Positions 9,032-16,793 of a DNA stretch of 64,000 bases are shown in pieces; the stretch's first letter is position 1; the number at the start of each line of letters is the position of its first letter. The notes beneath the pieces were generated by a model. That model searched no databases, was not told the origin of the DNA, and saw nothing but the letters and a program-made list of their open reading frames with translations. The stretch comes from Pseudorhodoferax sp. Leaf274 (GTDB lineage: Bacteria; Pseudomonadota; Gammaproteobacteria; Burkholderiales; Burkholderiaceae_C), in NCBI RefSeq assembly GCF_001422445.1, contig NZ_LMNA01000023.1, forward strand, positions 260,362 to 324,361, given 5' to 3'. Position numbers and translations under genes: made by a program.

Positions 9032-9361
9032 ATGACTGTCAAATTGCCCGAGAGCATCGCGGCTTACTTCACGGCTGACCGCGACGGCGGCCCCGATGCG
9101 GTGGCTGCCGCGTTCACCGAAAACGGCGTCGTGACGGATGAAGGAAAGATCCACCAGGGCCGCGATGTCATCCGCCAATGGAAGGCTGGGACCACGCAGA
9201 AGTACACCTACACGATGGAGCCATTCTTCGTTGCCACCGAAGACGGCAAGACCCAGGTGACGTGTCACGTCGCCGGCGACTTTCCTGGAAGCCCGGTCGA
9301 CCTGCGTTTCTTCTTCGTTCTCGAGAACGACAAGATTGCCCAGCTGGAGGTGACGGTATGA
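9032..9361 (+). CDS. SnoaL/NTF2-like domain protein
   Basis: Small cytoplasmic protein of 109 residues with the cone-shaped NTF2-like fold pattern: an N-terminal helix ([23 protein letters not shown]) followed by [22 protein letters not shown] and alternating strands. Family members act as isomerases, hydratases or ligand-binding proteins. The stop codon overlaps the start of the dehydrogenase gene (ATGA), so the two are translationally coupled and probably act in one pathway under the divergent LysR regulator. No substrate can be assigned. Confidence 0.85.
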   Translation: MTVKLPESIAAYFTADRDGGPDAVAAAFTENGVVTDEGKIHQGRDVIRQWKAGTTQKYTYTMEPFFVATEDGKTQVTCHVAGDFPGSPVDLRFFFVLENDKIAQLEVTV

Positions 9362-10137
9362 AGCCGTTTGTCACCCTGCAGGGCCGGCGGGCGCTGATCA
9401 CCGGCGGCACCCTGGGTGCCGGTGCCGCCACCGTGGCACTGTTCCAGGAGCTGGGCGCTCGCGTGCTGACCACGGCGCGCACCAGGCCGGCGGACTTCCC
9501 CAGCGATGCATTCGTTGAAGCCGACCTGACCACCGAGCAGGGGGTTCAAGCCGTCGTCGAAGCGGTGCATCAAAAGCTCGGCGGCCTCGATATCCTGGTG
9601 AACGTTCTGGGCGGCTCTTCCGCCCCTTCGGGCGGCTTCGCTGCGCTCGGTGACGCGGAATGGGACAAGGAATTTGCCCTGAACTTCTATCCGGCCGTCC
9701 GGCTCGACCGAGCGCTGATCCCCGGCATGGTCGCCCAGGGCAGCGGCGTCGTCATCCACGTCACCTCGATCCAGAACCGCCTGCCCCTTCCGGAGGCCAC
9801 GACGGCCTACGCTTCGGCCAAGGCGGCTCTCAACACCTACAGCAAGAGCATTTCCAAGGAGGTTTCTCCGAAGGGTGTGCGGGTGGTACGGGTGTCACCC
9901 GGCTGGATCGCCAGTCCAGGCTCCAACGGTCTGGCGCTGCGCATCGCGCAGGAGGCCGGCATCGGCTACGACGAGGCTGTGCAGGTCATCATGAAGTCGC
10001 TCGGTGGCATCCCGCTGGGGCGACCCGCCGACCCGAAAGAGGTGGCCGACCTGATCGCCTTCCTGGCCTCGGACCGGGCAACGTCCATCACCGGGTCGGA
10101 GCATGTGATCGACGGCGGCACTGTACCCACTGCCTGA
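9358..10137 (+). CDS. Short-chain dehydrogenase/reductase (SDR)
   Basis: NAD(P)-dependent oxidoreductase of 259 residues with a Rossmann fold. Visible motifs: the nucleotide-binding GGTLGAG (about residues 16-22), the NVLGG segment in place of NNAG, the catalytic Ser in VTSIQ, the YASAK active site (Tyr and Lys present) and a typical C-terminus GSEHVIDGG. Start ATG 9358 overlaps the NTF2-like stop by four bases. An echo of its own C-terminal motif follows immediately after the stop codon. Confidence 0.9.
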   Translation: MKPFVTLQGRRALITGGTLGAGAATVALFQELGARVLTTARTRPADFPSDAFVEADLTTEQGVQAVVEAVHQKLGGLDILVNVLGGSSAPSGGFAALGDAEWDKEFALNFYPAVRLDRALIPGMVAQGSGVVIHVTSIQNRLPLPEATTAYASAKAALNTYSKSISKEVSPKGVRVVRVSPGWIASPGSNGLALRIAQEAGIGYDEAVQVIMKSLGGIPLGRPADPKEVADLIAFLASDRATSITGSEHVIDGGTVPTA

Positions 10138-10170
10138 CACATGATCGACGGTGGAGCGGCCGTCACCGCC
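10138..10170 (+). pseudogene. Echo of an SDR C-terminus after the SDR stop codon
   Basis: Reading on in the SDR frame past its TGA gives HMIDGGAAVTA, closely parallel to the gene's own ending [11 protein letters not shown]. The DNA repeats TGATCGACGG with about 36 bases between copies. This looks like a stranded C-terminal fragment of a related SDR or a small tandem duplication. It has no start codon context of its own. The rest of the interval to 10258 shows nothing further. Confidence 0.35.
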
Positions 10171-10258
10171 AGGCACCGGCCGATGGCGGCCACTCCAAAG
10201 CCACGCGCACGGTCGGGAGAACACATCAGTGGACGCCCATTGGCGGCGGCCTTTCCGA

Positions 10259-10969
10259 TCAGACCTTGCGTGCGACCGCGCGCACCGCCAGTTCGGTTCG
10301 GCTGCGGGCGTGCAGCTTTTCCATGATGCGGCTCACATAGTTCTTCACCGTGCCTTCCGCCAGGAAGACGGTGGCTCCGATCTTCTTGTTGCTCAGGCCT
10401 TCGGCGATGAGCTGCAGGATGCGCTCTTCCTTGTCGGTCAGGGGTTCTTCCAGCGGGTCAGCGGGCCGGGCGGTGGCGGGCGTCGGGCTGGAGGGGCCGG
10501 CGGCAGGCAGCGCGGAGGCCAGCCGCCTGAACTCCTCCATGACCTTGCGCGCGACCGGCGGCGACAGCCGGGATTCGCCGCGCTGCACGGCGCGGATGGT
10601 CTCCAGCACCTCGTCTTCTGCGGCGTCCTTGAGCAAGTAGGCGCGGGCACCCGCGCGGATCGCCTCGAACACCAGGTCGTCATGGTCGAAGGTGGTGAGC
10701 ACCACGATGCCCACCGCTGGCAGCCGGGCCGTGATCTCGCGCGTGGCCACGACGCCGCTCACGCGCGGCATCTGCAGGTCCATGACGACCACGTCGGGCT
10801 GCAACGCCAGGGCCTGGTCGATCGCGTCCTGCCCATCCACGGCTTGACCAACGACCTCGATGTCGGGTTCCACGCCCAGCGTCATGGCCAGGGCACGCCG
10901 GATCAATGGTTGGTCGTCCGCGATCAGCAGGCGAAGACGGCGGATCTGCGGTGCGGGACATTCGGTCAT
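10259..10969 (-). CDS. NarL/LuxR-type two-component response regulator
   Basis: Transcription factor of 236 residues. Receiver domain: acidic pair in IADDQ near residues 17-19, phosphoacceptor Asp at about residue 64 (VVVMDLQMP), conserved Thr in VVLTTFD and Lys in AYLLKDA. A Pro/Ala-rich linker leads to the LuxR helix-turn-helix (LTDKEERILQLIAEGLSNKKIGATVFLAEGTVKNYVSRIMEKL). The cognate kinase is almost certainly the divergent gene at 11220. The start overlaps the stop of a 62-residue ORF (ATGA). Confidence 0.93.
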   Translation of the reverse strand: MTECPAPQIRRLRLLIADDQPLIRRALAMTLGVEPDIEVVGQAVDGQDAIDQALALQPDVVVMDLQMPRVSGVVATREITARLPAVGIVVLTTFDHDDLVFEAIRAGARAYLLKDAAEDEVLETIRAVQRGESRLSPPVARKVMEEFRRLASALPAAGPSSPTPATARPADPLEEPLTDKEERILQLIAEGLSNKKIGATVFLAEGTVKNYVSRIMEKLHARSRTELAVRAVARKV

Positions 10970-11154
10970 TCAGGATCTTTCGGGTCGGATGCGGGGCGTC
11001 GCGCACGCGTGCCCAGGCGCTCGTGCAATTCTCCGACCCATGTCGAAGGCAGCCGCGCCGTGAAGAAGCGCAGCATCGCGGCCACCGCCAGCGCCGCCTG
11101 TTCGGGTGGAAGGCCGGCGGCAGCTCCGACAGCACGGATCAATTCGTCGAGCAT
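10966..11154 (-). CDS. Small protein coupled to the response regulator, function unknown
   Basis: A 62-residue ORF beginning MLDELIRAVGAAAGLPPEQAA and continuing into an amphipathic helix with FFTARLPSTWVGELHERL. The pattern resembles short helical proteins that carry a repeat of the form glutamate-leucine helix, GLxxxQA, then a second helix (as in DUF2267/DUF2780-type proteins), but I do not recognise a named family. Its TGA overlaps the regulator's ATG, which argues that it is expressed. Two upstream in-frame starts would extend it to 11280 and into the kinase gene; these are less likely. No strong ribosome site is visible. Confidence 0.5.
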   Translation of the reverse strand: MLDELIRAVGAAAGLPPEQAALAVAAMLRFFTARLPSTWVGELHERLGTRARRPASDPKDPE

Positions 11155-11219
11155 GGCAAGATGTTTCCCGTCCCCAATGTAGGCCACAGGGCCCCGTGCG
11201 CACAGTGACGACCGGCACC

Positions 11220-12974
11220 ATGACGTCATCTTCTCGATCTCCCGCAGGCGGTGCTGGCTGGTTCGGCAAGTTGCATCCACGGCGTCATCTTGCCGCGGCG
11301 ATCGGCTGGTCCATGCTGGCGGTGGTTGCGCTGGCGTCGCTGTTGGCCGGCCAACTGGCGGCGACGGATGCCGAGCGGTCCGCGCGCGACAGCACAGAGC
11401 GGCTGATGGCGCAGTTCGCCAGCCAGCTGCAGCACGGGCTGAACACGGGGCTGCGCACCCGGCTGGCTGTGGTGCAGGTCACGGCCGAGCAGATCGCAGT
11501 GTCCGGCGACCGCGCGCCGCGGGCGCTGCAACGCCACCTGGCAGCCGTGAGCGCGCAGTTCTCCGAATTCGCCTGGCTGGGCGTTCTCGGCACTGGCGGC
11601 GGCCTCGTTGCCGAGACAGGGAGTCCGCCGGGCGGCGCCGAAGCTGCGCAGCACGCGTGGCCCGTCGCGGCACGCACCGCGCCCTGGCTCGGCGATGCCC
11701 GGGACGTCGCACCCGGCGTGCGCGTCGTCGATGCGATGGCGCCACTTCCCGGCGGCGAGGTGCTGGCCACGCAGTTGCGCTGGGAGTGGATCGAACAGCT
11801 GTGCGGCAGCCTGCTGACCGCATTGGGCCAGCAACGCCAGATCGAACTGCTCCTGATCGGCCGCGACGGCACCGTGTTGACGGGCCCCGCCGCGTGGCGA
11901 GGGCGCTCTGCCGCAACAGCCGACCTCACGGAAGGCGGCCGCTTCGTCGTGGGGCGCCATGACCCCGCGCCCGTGGAAAGTGGCCCTGGCTGGTCGGTGG
12001 CGGTGCGACAGCCCGCCGCCATCGCGCTGGCCGGCGTGGAACGCTTGCGCCGCACGGTGTTGCTGACTGTGCTGGCGGCCGGCCTGTTGGCAGCGGTCAG
12101 CGCGCCGCTGCTCACGCGTTGGCTCACGCGCCGACTCGGTACGCTCGCCGAGCAGGCTCAGGACATGCGCCAGGGCCTGCGCACCGACATCGAGGCCCCG
12201 CCCGGCGAAGACGAGGTGAGCCGCATCGGTGCGACGCTTGCTGCGCTGGTGGCTCAGCTCCAGGGCGAGAAGGCGGCGCTGGCCAGGCTCAACGCGGAGC
12301 TCGACCGGCGCGTGGCCGAGCGCACGGCGCGCATCGAGGCCATGTCCGAAGAGGCCCGGCACGCCGCGGTCACGCGCGAGCGGCTGCGCCTCGCGCGCGA
12401 CCTGCACGACACGCTGGCGCATTCCCTGATGGCGCTGCTGCAGCAGATCCGCCTGGTGCGCAAGCTGCGCGACCGCATGGCGCCGCAGGAGCTGGCCGAT
12501 GAACTGGGCCGTGCCGAGGAAGTGGCGGCGGCGGGCCTGACGGAAGCACGTGCGGCGATCACCCAGATGCGCCATGGGACCGTGCGCGAGAACGGCCTGT
12601 CCTCCGCCCTGCGCGAGCTGCTGGCGCGTTTCGGCGAGCGCACCGGTGTCGCCACGCGGTTGTCGGCCGAAGGACCGGCCGCCGACTTGGCTGACGAGCG
12701 GGCCGAGACGCTGTACCGCATCGTCGAGGAGGCGCTGCGCAATGTCGAGCGCCACGCACAGGCGCGCACCGTCGCGGTGACGCTCGACGGCACGCAAGGC
12801 ACGACCGTTCTGTGTGTGCGCGACGATGGCGTGGGCTTCGACCCGCAGGCCCCGCACCCCGGCCACTACGGCATGGTCGGCATCCAGGAGCAGGCCGCCC
12901 TGGTCGGTGCCGCACTCGCGGTGGACAGCAGCCCCGGCGCCGGCACCTCGCTGCGCCTGGAGTTCACGCCCTGA
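11220..12974 (+). CDS. NarX/UhpB-type sensor histidine kinase
   Basis: Inner-membrane sensor kinase of 584 residues. Layout: first membrane segment at about residues 24-46, a periplasmic sensing region of roughly 220 residues, second membrane segment near 278-300, a HAMP linker (TRWLTRRLGTLAEQAQDMRQGL), a coiled coil, the HisKA_3 dimerisation domain with phosphoacceptor His at about residue 396 (RDLHDTLAHSLMALLQQIR), and a C-terminal HATPase_c (YRIVEEALRNVERHA, DDGVGFDP, GHYGMVGIQEQA). The type matches the divergent LuxR-like regulator, so they form a pair. Start ATG 11220; a GTG at 11205 is an alternative. Confidence 0.9.
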   Translation: MTSSSRSPAGGAGWFGKLHPRRHLAAAIGWSMLAVVALASLLAGQLAATDAERSARDSTERLMAQFASQLQHGLNTGLRTRLAVVQVTAEQIAVSGDRAPRALQRHLAAVSAQFSEFAWLGVLGTGGGLVAETGSPPGGAEAAQHAWPVAARTAPWLGDARDVAPGVRVVDAMAPLPGGEVLATQLRWEWIEQLCGSLLTALGQQRQIELLLIGRDGTVLTGPAAWRGRSAATADLTEGGRFVVGRHDPAPVESGPGWSVAVRQPAAIALAGVERLRRTVLLTVLAAGLLAAVSAPLLTRWLTRRLGTLAEQAQDMRQGLRTDIEAPPGEDEVSRIGATLAALVAQLQGEKAALARLNAELDRRVAERTARIEAMSEEARHAAVTRERLRLARDLHDTLAHSLMALLQQIRLVRKLRDRMAPQELADELGRAEEVAAAGLTEARAAITQMRHGTVRENGLSSALRELLARFGERTGVATRLSAEGPAADLADERAETLYRIVEEALRNVERHAQARTVAVTLDGTQGTTVLCVRDDGVGFDPQAPHPGHYGMVGIQEQAALVGAALAVDSSPGAGTSLRLEFTP

Positions 12975-13123
12975 ACATGCGCCGGGCGTGACCAAGGTCG
13001 TGCCCAGTTCGTGACGGCCGGCACTGACGGGCGCGGCGGCGCACTTCTAGATTCAACGCCGTGGGCAGACGCTGCGATGGTCGCAGCGCCAACGCCCCGC
13101 AATGCGATACCAAGGAGTGAACC

Positions 13124-13618
13124 ATGGATCTGAAGACCACGTCCCGCCGCGCCACGTTGGGCGCGGTGACCGCCGCCTTCCTGCTGGCGGCCGCCACACT
13201 GCCGGCCCACGCGCAGGACGACCTGATCCTGCTCGAGAAGGAGCGGGTCACCATGTACCAGAACGGCGGCATTGGCCAGGACGAACAGGCCGCCATGCGC
13301 AAGACCGCCAAGGACTGGCCTCTGCGCATCGTCTTCTCCGAGCGCAAGGACAACGAATTCGCCGCCAACGTCAAGCTGTTCGTGACCGACCAGCGTGGCG
13401 CGCCCATGCTGCTGCTGGACCACGCCGGTCCGATGACCTACGCCATGCTGCCGGCCGGCAAGTACCGCGTCACGGCCACCAAGGGCGGCGTGACCGAGTC
13501 GCGCGAGGTGATGCTGGACGGCAAGCAGGGCCGCGACGTCTACTTCCATTGGGCCGGCAAGCCGAAGGTCGACCCCTGGGACGGCAAGCCCATCGGCGGC
13601 GCTGCGGCACCGGGCTGA
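13124..13618 (+). CDS. Secreted carboxypeptidase-regulatory-like domain protein
   Basis: Exported protein of 164 residues. An N-terminal signal (about residues 1-30) ends in PAHAQ. The rest resembles the small beta-sandwich carboxypeptidase-regulatory-like proteins of Burkholderiales: strands around LRIVFSERKDNEFAANVKLFVTDQRG, then MTYAMLPAGKYRVTATKGGVTESREVML, and a C-terminal VYFHWAG. AAGGAG lies 6 bases before the ATG. A strong terminator follows, so it is a single-gene unit. It may be a target of the two-component system upstream. Confidence 0.75.
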   Translation: MDLKTTSRRATLGAVTAAFLLAAATLPAHAQDDLILLEKERVTMYQNGGIGQDEQAAMRKTAKDWPLRIVFSERKDNEFAANVKLFVTDQRGAPMLLLDHAGPMTYAMLPAGKYRVTATKGGVTESREVMLDGKQGRDVYFHWAGKPKVDPWDGKPIGGAAAPG

Positions 13619-13642
13619 TCCATCCATCTGCGCAGCCAGGAC

Positions 13643-13670
13643 AAGCCCCGCGTGACCCGCGGGGCTTTTT
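13643..13670 (+). terminator. Rho-independent terminator
   Basis: A 10-base-pair perfect stem, AAGCCCCGCG at 13643-13652 and CGCGGGGCTT at 13658-13667, with a 5-base loop and a T-run to 13670. It ends the unit of the secreted 164-residue protein. Confidence 0.85.
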
Positions 13671-13806
13671 CTTGCCTGCAGCCGATGACCTTCGTCACAC
13701 CACAAACGATGACGACGCGCACTGTGCGCGTGGAGACGGCCTTCCTACAGTGCTCCCACACCGGCGGCATCCGCTGCCGGGACCCATCCCGCCTGCAGGA
13801 GCACAC

Positions 13807-13908
13807 ATGGACAACAAGATCAGCAATGTCGCCGTCTACGACACCCACACCGACGCGGAACAGGCCGTGCGCACGCTCGCGCACGCCGGCTTCGCCATGA
13901 AGACCATC
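13807..13908 (+). pseudogene. Truncated start of a YflT/DUF1269-like general stress protein
   Basis: The first 34 residues read MDNKISNVAVYDTHTDAEQA and then VRTLAHAGFAMKTI. This is the opening of the first helix-strand unit of YflT-like stress proteins (a VYDTHTxAExAVxxLxxAGFxMKxI pattern). The match stops abruptly at about 13908 and is followed by the signal peptide of a different protein in the same frame. A good ribosome site (AGGAG at 13797-13801) precedes it. The remainder of the stress gene is gone. Confidence 0.6.
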
Positions 13909-14991
13909 GGTCCCTTTCATCAGCTCTGGGCCTGTGTCATGAACTTCCGTCTTTTCCCCATTGCCGGCGCCGTGCTGGTGCTGTTCTCGCAGCTGCCTCT
14001 CGCCGCGCAGGCCCAGGCTCCGGAGCCCGCGGGCAAGCCCCCGGCCGAATGGATCCAGTACGACGACCTCAGCGTCTCGCCGGTGGTCGACGACGTGAGC
14101 CGGGCATTGGCCGCCGCCCGCCGCGCACTTGCTGCGCGGGACAACACCAAGGCTGCGGACGCACTGCACGACGCAGCCCGCGCGCTGCAGGCCCAGGCCG
14201 ACCGTGCGGCGACGCAGGACCGAACCCAGGCAGCCGCGGACACCAAGGCCGCACGCGATGTGCAGATCCGCATGGCGGAGCTCGCTGGACAGATCGATGA
14301 CACGGCCGCGCAGGTGCGCGCCGGCCGGCTTGCCAGCACCGCAGAGCTGGACCGCACGCTGGGCAAGGTGCAACGCGCGGACCTGGACCGCCGCTGGGTA
14401 CTGACCGACGTCGAGACCTGGTATCCGCTCACGCAAGAGCCGCAGCGCCATTTCACGGCCGCACTGGCCGACTATGCGAGCAAGAAGTACCAGACCGCCG
14501 CCAGCGAGATGCGCCAGGCGTCCGCCTACCTGCGGCTGGAAGCGGCGCGCGCGCACGGCGATGCGAGGGCGGCGCTGGACGGCGCCGAGGCGCAGCTCGG
14601 CCGCACGGCCACGGCGTTGGACCGTGGCACCATCCGGACCGAAGGCGACCTGACCGCCGCCTTCGCCCGGGCCGACCACGCACTCGCCGTGGCGCACCGT
14701 GCACGTGCGGCCGAGTCGTGGACCCGGAAGGCCTACGGCCAGGCCGGCTACGAACTCAAGGCGGCCGCGCAGGGCCTGGAGAACGCAGCGACCTGGACCG
14801 GTGACGAGGCACGCATGGCCACCGCGGCGGCCACAGCCGACGCGCGTGCCGTGGGCGACAAGCTGGCCACCGGCGCGCACTGGACGCGTGCCGAGTTCGA
14901 CAAGGGCCTTGCCGCGCTGCACGCAGGCCTGGCTCGGCTGGGCCAAGGCGGCACGACCAGAGCCATACCGGCCACGGGCCAACCGCAATGA
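13807..14991 (+). CDS. Chimeric ORF: stress-protein start fused to an exported helical (YfdX-like?) protein
   Basis: As translated from ATG 13807 the product has 394 residues. Residues 1-34 are a YflT-like remnant. A second in-frame ATG at 13939 opens a clear signal peptide (MNFRLFPIAGAVLVLFSQLP, ending AAQAQA). The 300-residue mature part is Ala-rich and helical, with repeated RALAARDNTKAADAL-type segments, a non-repetitive LTDVETWYPLTQEPQRHFTAALADYASKKY, and more helical pairs. It vaguely recalls YfdX-family periplasmic proteins, but I would not insist on that. The only good ribosome site precedes 13807. If translation starts there, the signal peptide becomes internal. Confidence 0.6.
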   Translation: MDNKISNVAVYDTHTDAEQAVRTLAHAGFAMKTIGPFHQLWACVMNFRLFPIAGAVLVLFSQLPLAAQAQAPEPAGKPPAEWIQYDDLSVSPVVDDVSRALAAARRALAARDNTKAADALHDAARALQAQADRAATQDRTQAAADTKAARDVQIRMAELAGQIDDTAAQVRAGRLASTAELDRTLGKVQRADLDRRWVLTDVETWYPLTQEPQRHFTAALADYASKKYQTAASEMRQASAYLRLEAARAHGDARAALDGAEAQLGRTATALDRGTIRTEGDLTAAFARADHALAVAHRARAAESWTRKAYGQAGYELKAAAQGLENAATWTGDEARMATAAATADARAVGDKLATGAHWTRAEFDKGLAALHAGLARLGQGGTTRAIPATGQPQ

Positions 14992-15163
14992 GGCCAGTTC
15001 TCCACGCGCTACACCGGCAAGGTGTTGGCCAACCTGCGCACCGATGACGGCCAGCGCATGCGTTGCAGGCTGCATCTGGCCCAGCCGGCGCAAGGCATGG
15101 CGGGTGGCGGCGTCGGCGAATGCCAGCTGCAAGGCGGCGGCACGGTTCGCGCGCACTTTGAAC
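14992..15163 (+). pseudogene. Stranded C-terminal fragment of a small exported protein
   Basis: Directly after the TGA at 14989-14991, and in the same frame, the DNA reads GQFSTRYTGKVLANLRTDDG, then QRMRCRLHLAQPAQGMAGGG and VGECQLQGGGTVRAHF. This Cys-xx-Gly-rich strand pattern looks like the last domain of small surface/lipoprotein antigens of Burkholderiales. It has no start codon or ribosome site. Beyond HF the frame drifts into non-protein-like sequence; a single lost base there would remove a natural TGA. The interval 15164-15235 shows nothing further. Confidence 0.4.
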
Positions 15164-15235
15164 TTCGGGTGGGACTCGCCGACAGCGCCGCAGATGTGGG
15201 CCACACGGCGCTGGAAGGCCCGACAAGGCGTCCCC

Positions 15236-16789
15236 TCACGCCACCTTGCGATCCCGCCCCGCCCAGTGCTGCTCGCGCAGCTTGTACTTGAGCATCTTGC
15301 CGGCCGGCGACAGTGGAATGGCGTCGGCGAATTCCACGCTGCGCGGGCACTTGTAGCCGGCGATCTGCGTCCTGCAGTGCGCGACGAGTTCGTCGGCCGT
15401 GAGCACCTGGCCGGCGCGCAGCACGACGACCGCGTGCACGCGCTCGCCCCATTGGTCGTCGGGCACGCCGACCACGGCGCACATCGAGACCTGGGGCAGC
15501 TGCGTGATGGCGTTCTCGACCTCGGCCGAATAGACGTTCTCGCCCCCCGTCACGACCATGTCCTTCAACCGGTCGACCACGTAGACGAAGCCTTCGTCGT
15601 CCATGCGGCCGCCGTCGCCCGTGTGCATCCAGCCACCGCGCAGGACCTCGGCCGTCTGTTCGGGCTTGTTCCAGTAGCCCTGCATGACCATGGGGCCGCG
15701 CGCGGCGATCTCGCCCACGGTGCCGTTCGGCACGGGGCAGCCTTCGGCGTCGACGATGCGCACCTCGGCGATCGGCACGGGGCGGCCGGCCGAGCGGCGG
15801 CGGTGCGCAGGCTGGTCGGGCGCATGGCACCAGGCGGGCAGCGCGGTGATGACGGGCGACAGCTCGGTCATGCCGTAGAGCTGGCAGAACCGCGCACGCG
15901 GCAGCTTCTTGAGCGCCTGCAGCAGCAGCGCGTCGTCGATGGGCGCGGCGCCGTACAGCACCAGCTGCAGGCTGGCGGTGTCGAACTCGGCGAAGCGCGG
16001 ATGCTCGATGAGCCGCTTGAGCATGGTCGGCACCATGAAGGTCTCGCTGCAGCGCTCGCTCTGCAGCGCCTGCAGCACGGCCAGCTCGTCGAAGGCGGGG
16101 ATGATGACCTGCCTGGCCAGCCGCATCATGAGCTGCAGCGTGAGGCCCGCTCCGCCGACATGGAACATCGGCGCCATGTTCAGGCCCACGGCTTCGTCGG
16201 GCCGGGCCGCGGCCATGTTGGCCGACAGCTGGCCCGCGTAGAGGTTGGTGTGCGACAGCATCACGCCCTTGGGCAGGCCGGTGGTGCCGCCCGTGTACAT
16301 CACGGCGGCCAGGTCGCTGCCGCCGCGCCGCGCGTCGGCCATGGGCGTGGCCGCGGCCATCAGCGCCTGGGCGTCGGCGAAGCCCTCGGGCGCCGGGCCG
16401 TCGCCGAAATGCACCAGTGTCTGGAGGCTGGCCGACAGCTGGCGCTGCGCCGCCGCCACGGTGCCGAAGTGGCTGTCGGCGAGCAGGATGCGGGTGTCGC
16501 AGTCGTCCAGCGAATAGGCGACCTCGCGCGGGCTCCAGCGGATGTTGACGGGGTTGATGACGCCGCCGGCCCACCACGTGGCGTAGAGGTATTCGACATA
16601 GCGGTCGGAGTTCAGGCCCAGCATGCCGACGCGGTCGCCAGGCGCCAGGCCCAGCGTGCGCAGCACGGCGGCCAGGCGCGCGACGCGGTCGGCGAACGCG
16701 GCGAAGGTGCTGCGGCGCTCTCCGCAGACCAGGGCTTCGGCCTGGGGGCGTTCCTGCAGGGCCTTGTGCAGGGGTTGGGTCAGTTCCAT
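15236..16789 (-). CDS. AMP-forming acyl-CoA synthetase (ANL superfamily)
   Basis: Activates a carboxylic acid to its CoA ester through an acyl-adenylate; 517 residues. The P-loop AVMYTGGTTGLPKGVMLSH lies near residue 165, the A5 motif QLYGMTELSP near 310, and GWMHTGDGGRMDDEGFVYVVDRLKDM in the hinge. The catalytic Lys of the C-terminal domain is in LSPAGKMLKYKL. It is the last gene of a four-gene minus-strand operon (CoA-transferase, nitroreductase, Bug receptor, this). The presence of both a ligase and a CoA-transferase suggests catabolism of an imported carboxylate. Chain specificity is unknown. Confidence 0.9.
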   Translation of the reverse strand: MELTQPLHKALQERPQAEALVCGERRSTFAAFADRVARLAAVLRTLGLAPGDRVGMLGLNSDRYVEYLYATWWAGGVINPVNIRWSPREVAYSLDDCDTRILLADSHFGTVAAAQRQLSASLQTLVHFGDGPAPEGFADAQALMAAATPMADARRGGSDLAAVMYTGGTTGLPKGVMLSHTNLYAGQLSANMAAARPDEAVGLNMAPMFHVGGAGLTLQLMMRLARQVIIPAFDELAVLQALQSERCSETFMVPTMLKRLIEHPRFAEFDTASLQLVLYGAAPIDDALLLQALKKLPRARFCQLYGMTELSPVITALPAWCHAPDQPAHRRRSAGRPVPIAEVRIVDAEGCPVPNGTVGEIAARGPMVMQGYWNKPEQTAEVLRGGWMHTGDGGRMDDEGFVYVVDRLKDMVVTGGENVYSAEVENAITQLPQVSMCAVVGVPDDQWGERVHAVVVLRAGQVLTADELVAHCRTQIAGYKCPRSVEFADAIPLSPAGKMLKYKLREQHWAGRDRKVA

Positions 16790-16793
16790 GGGT

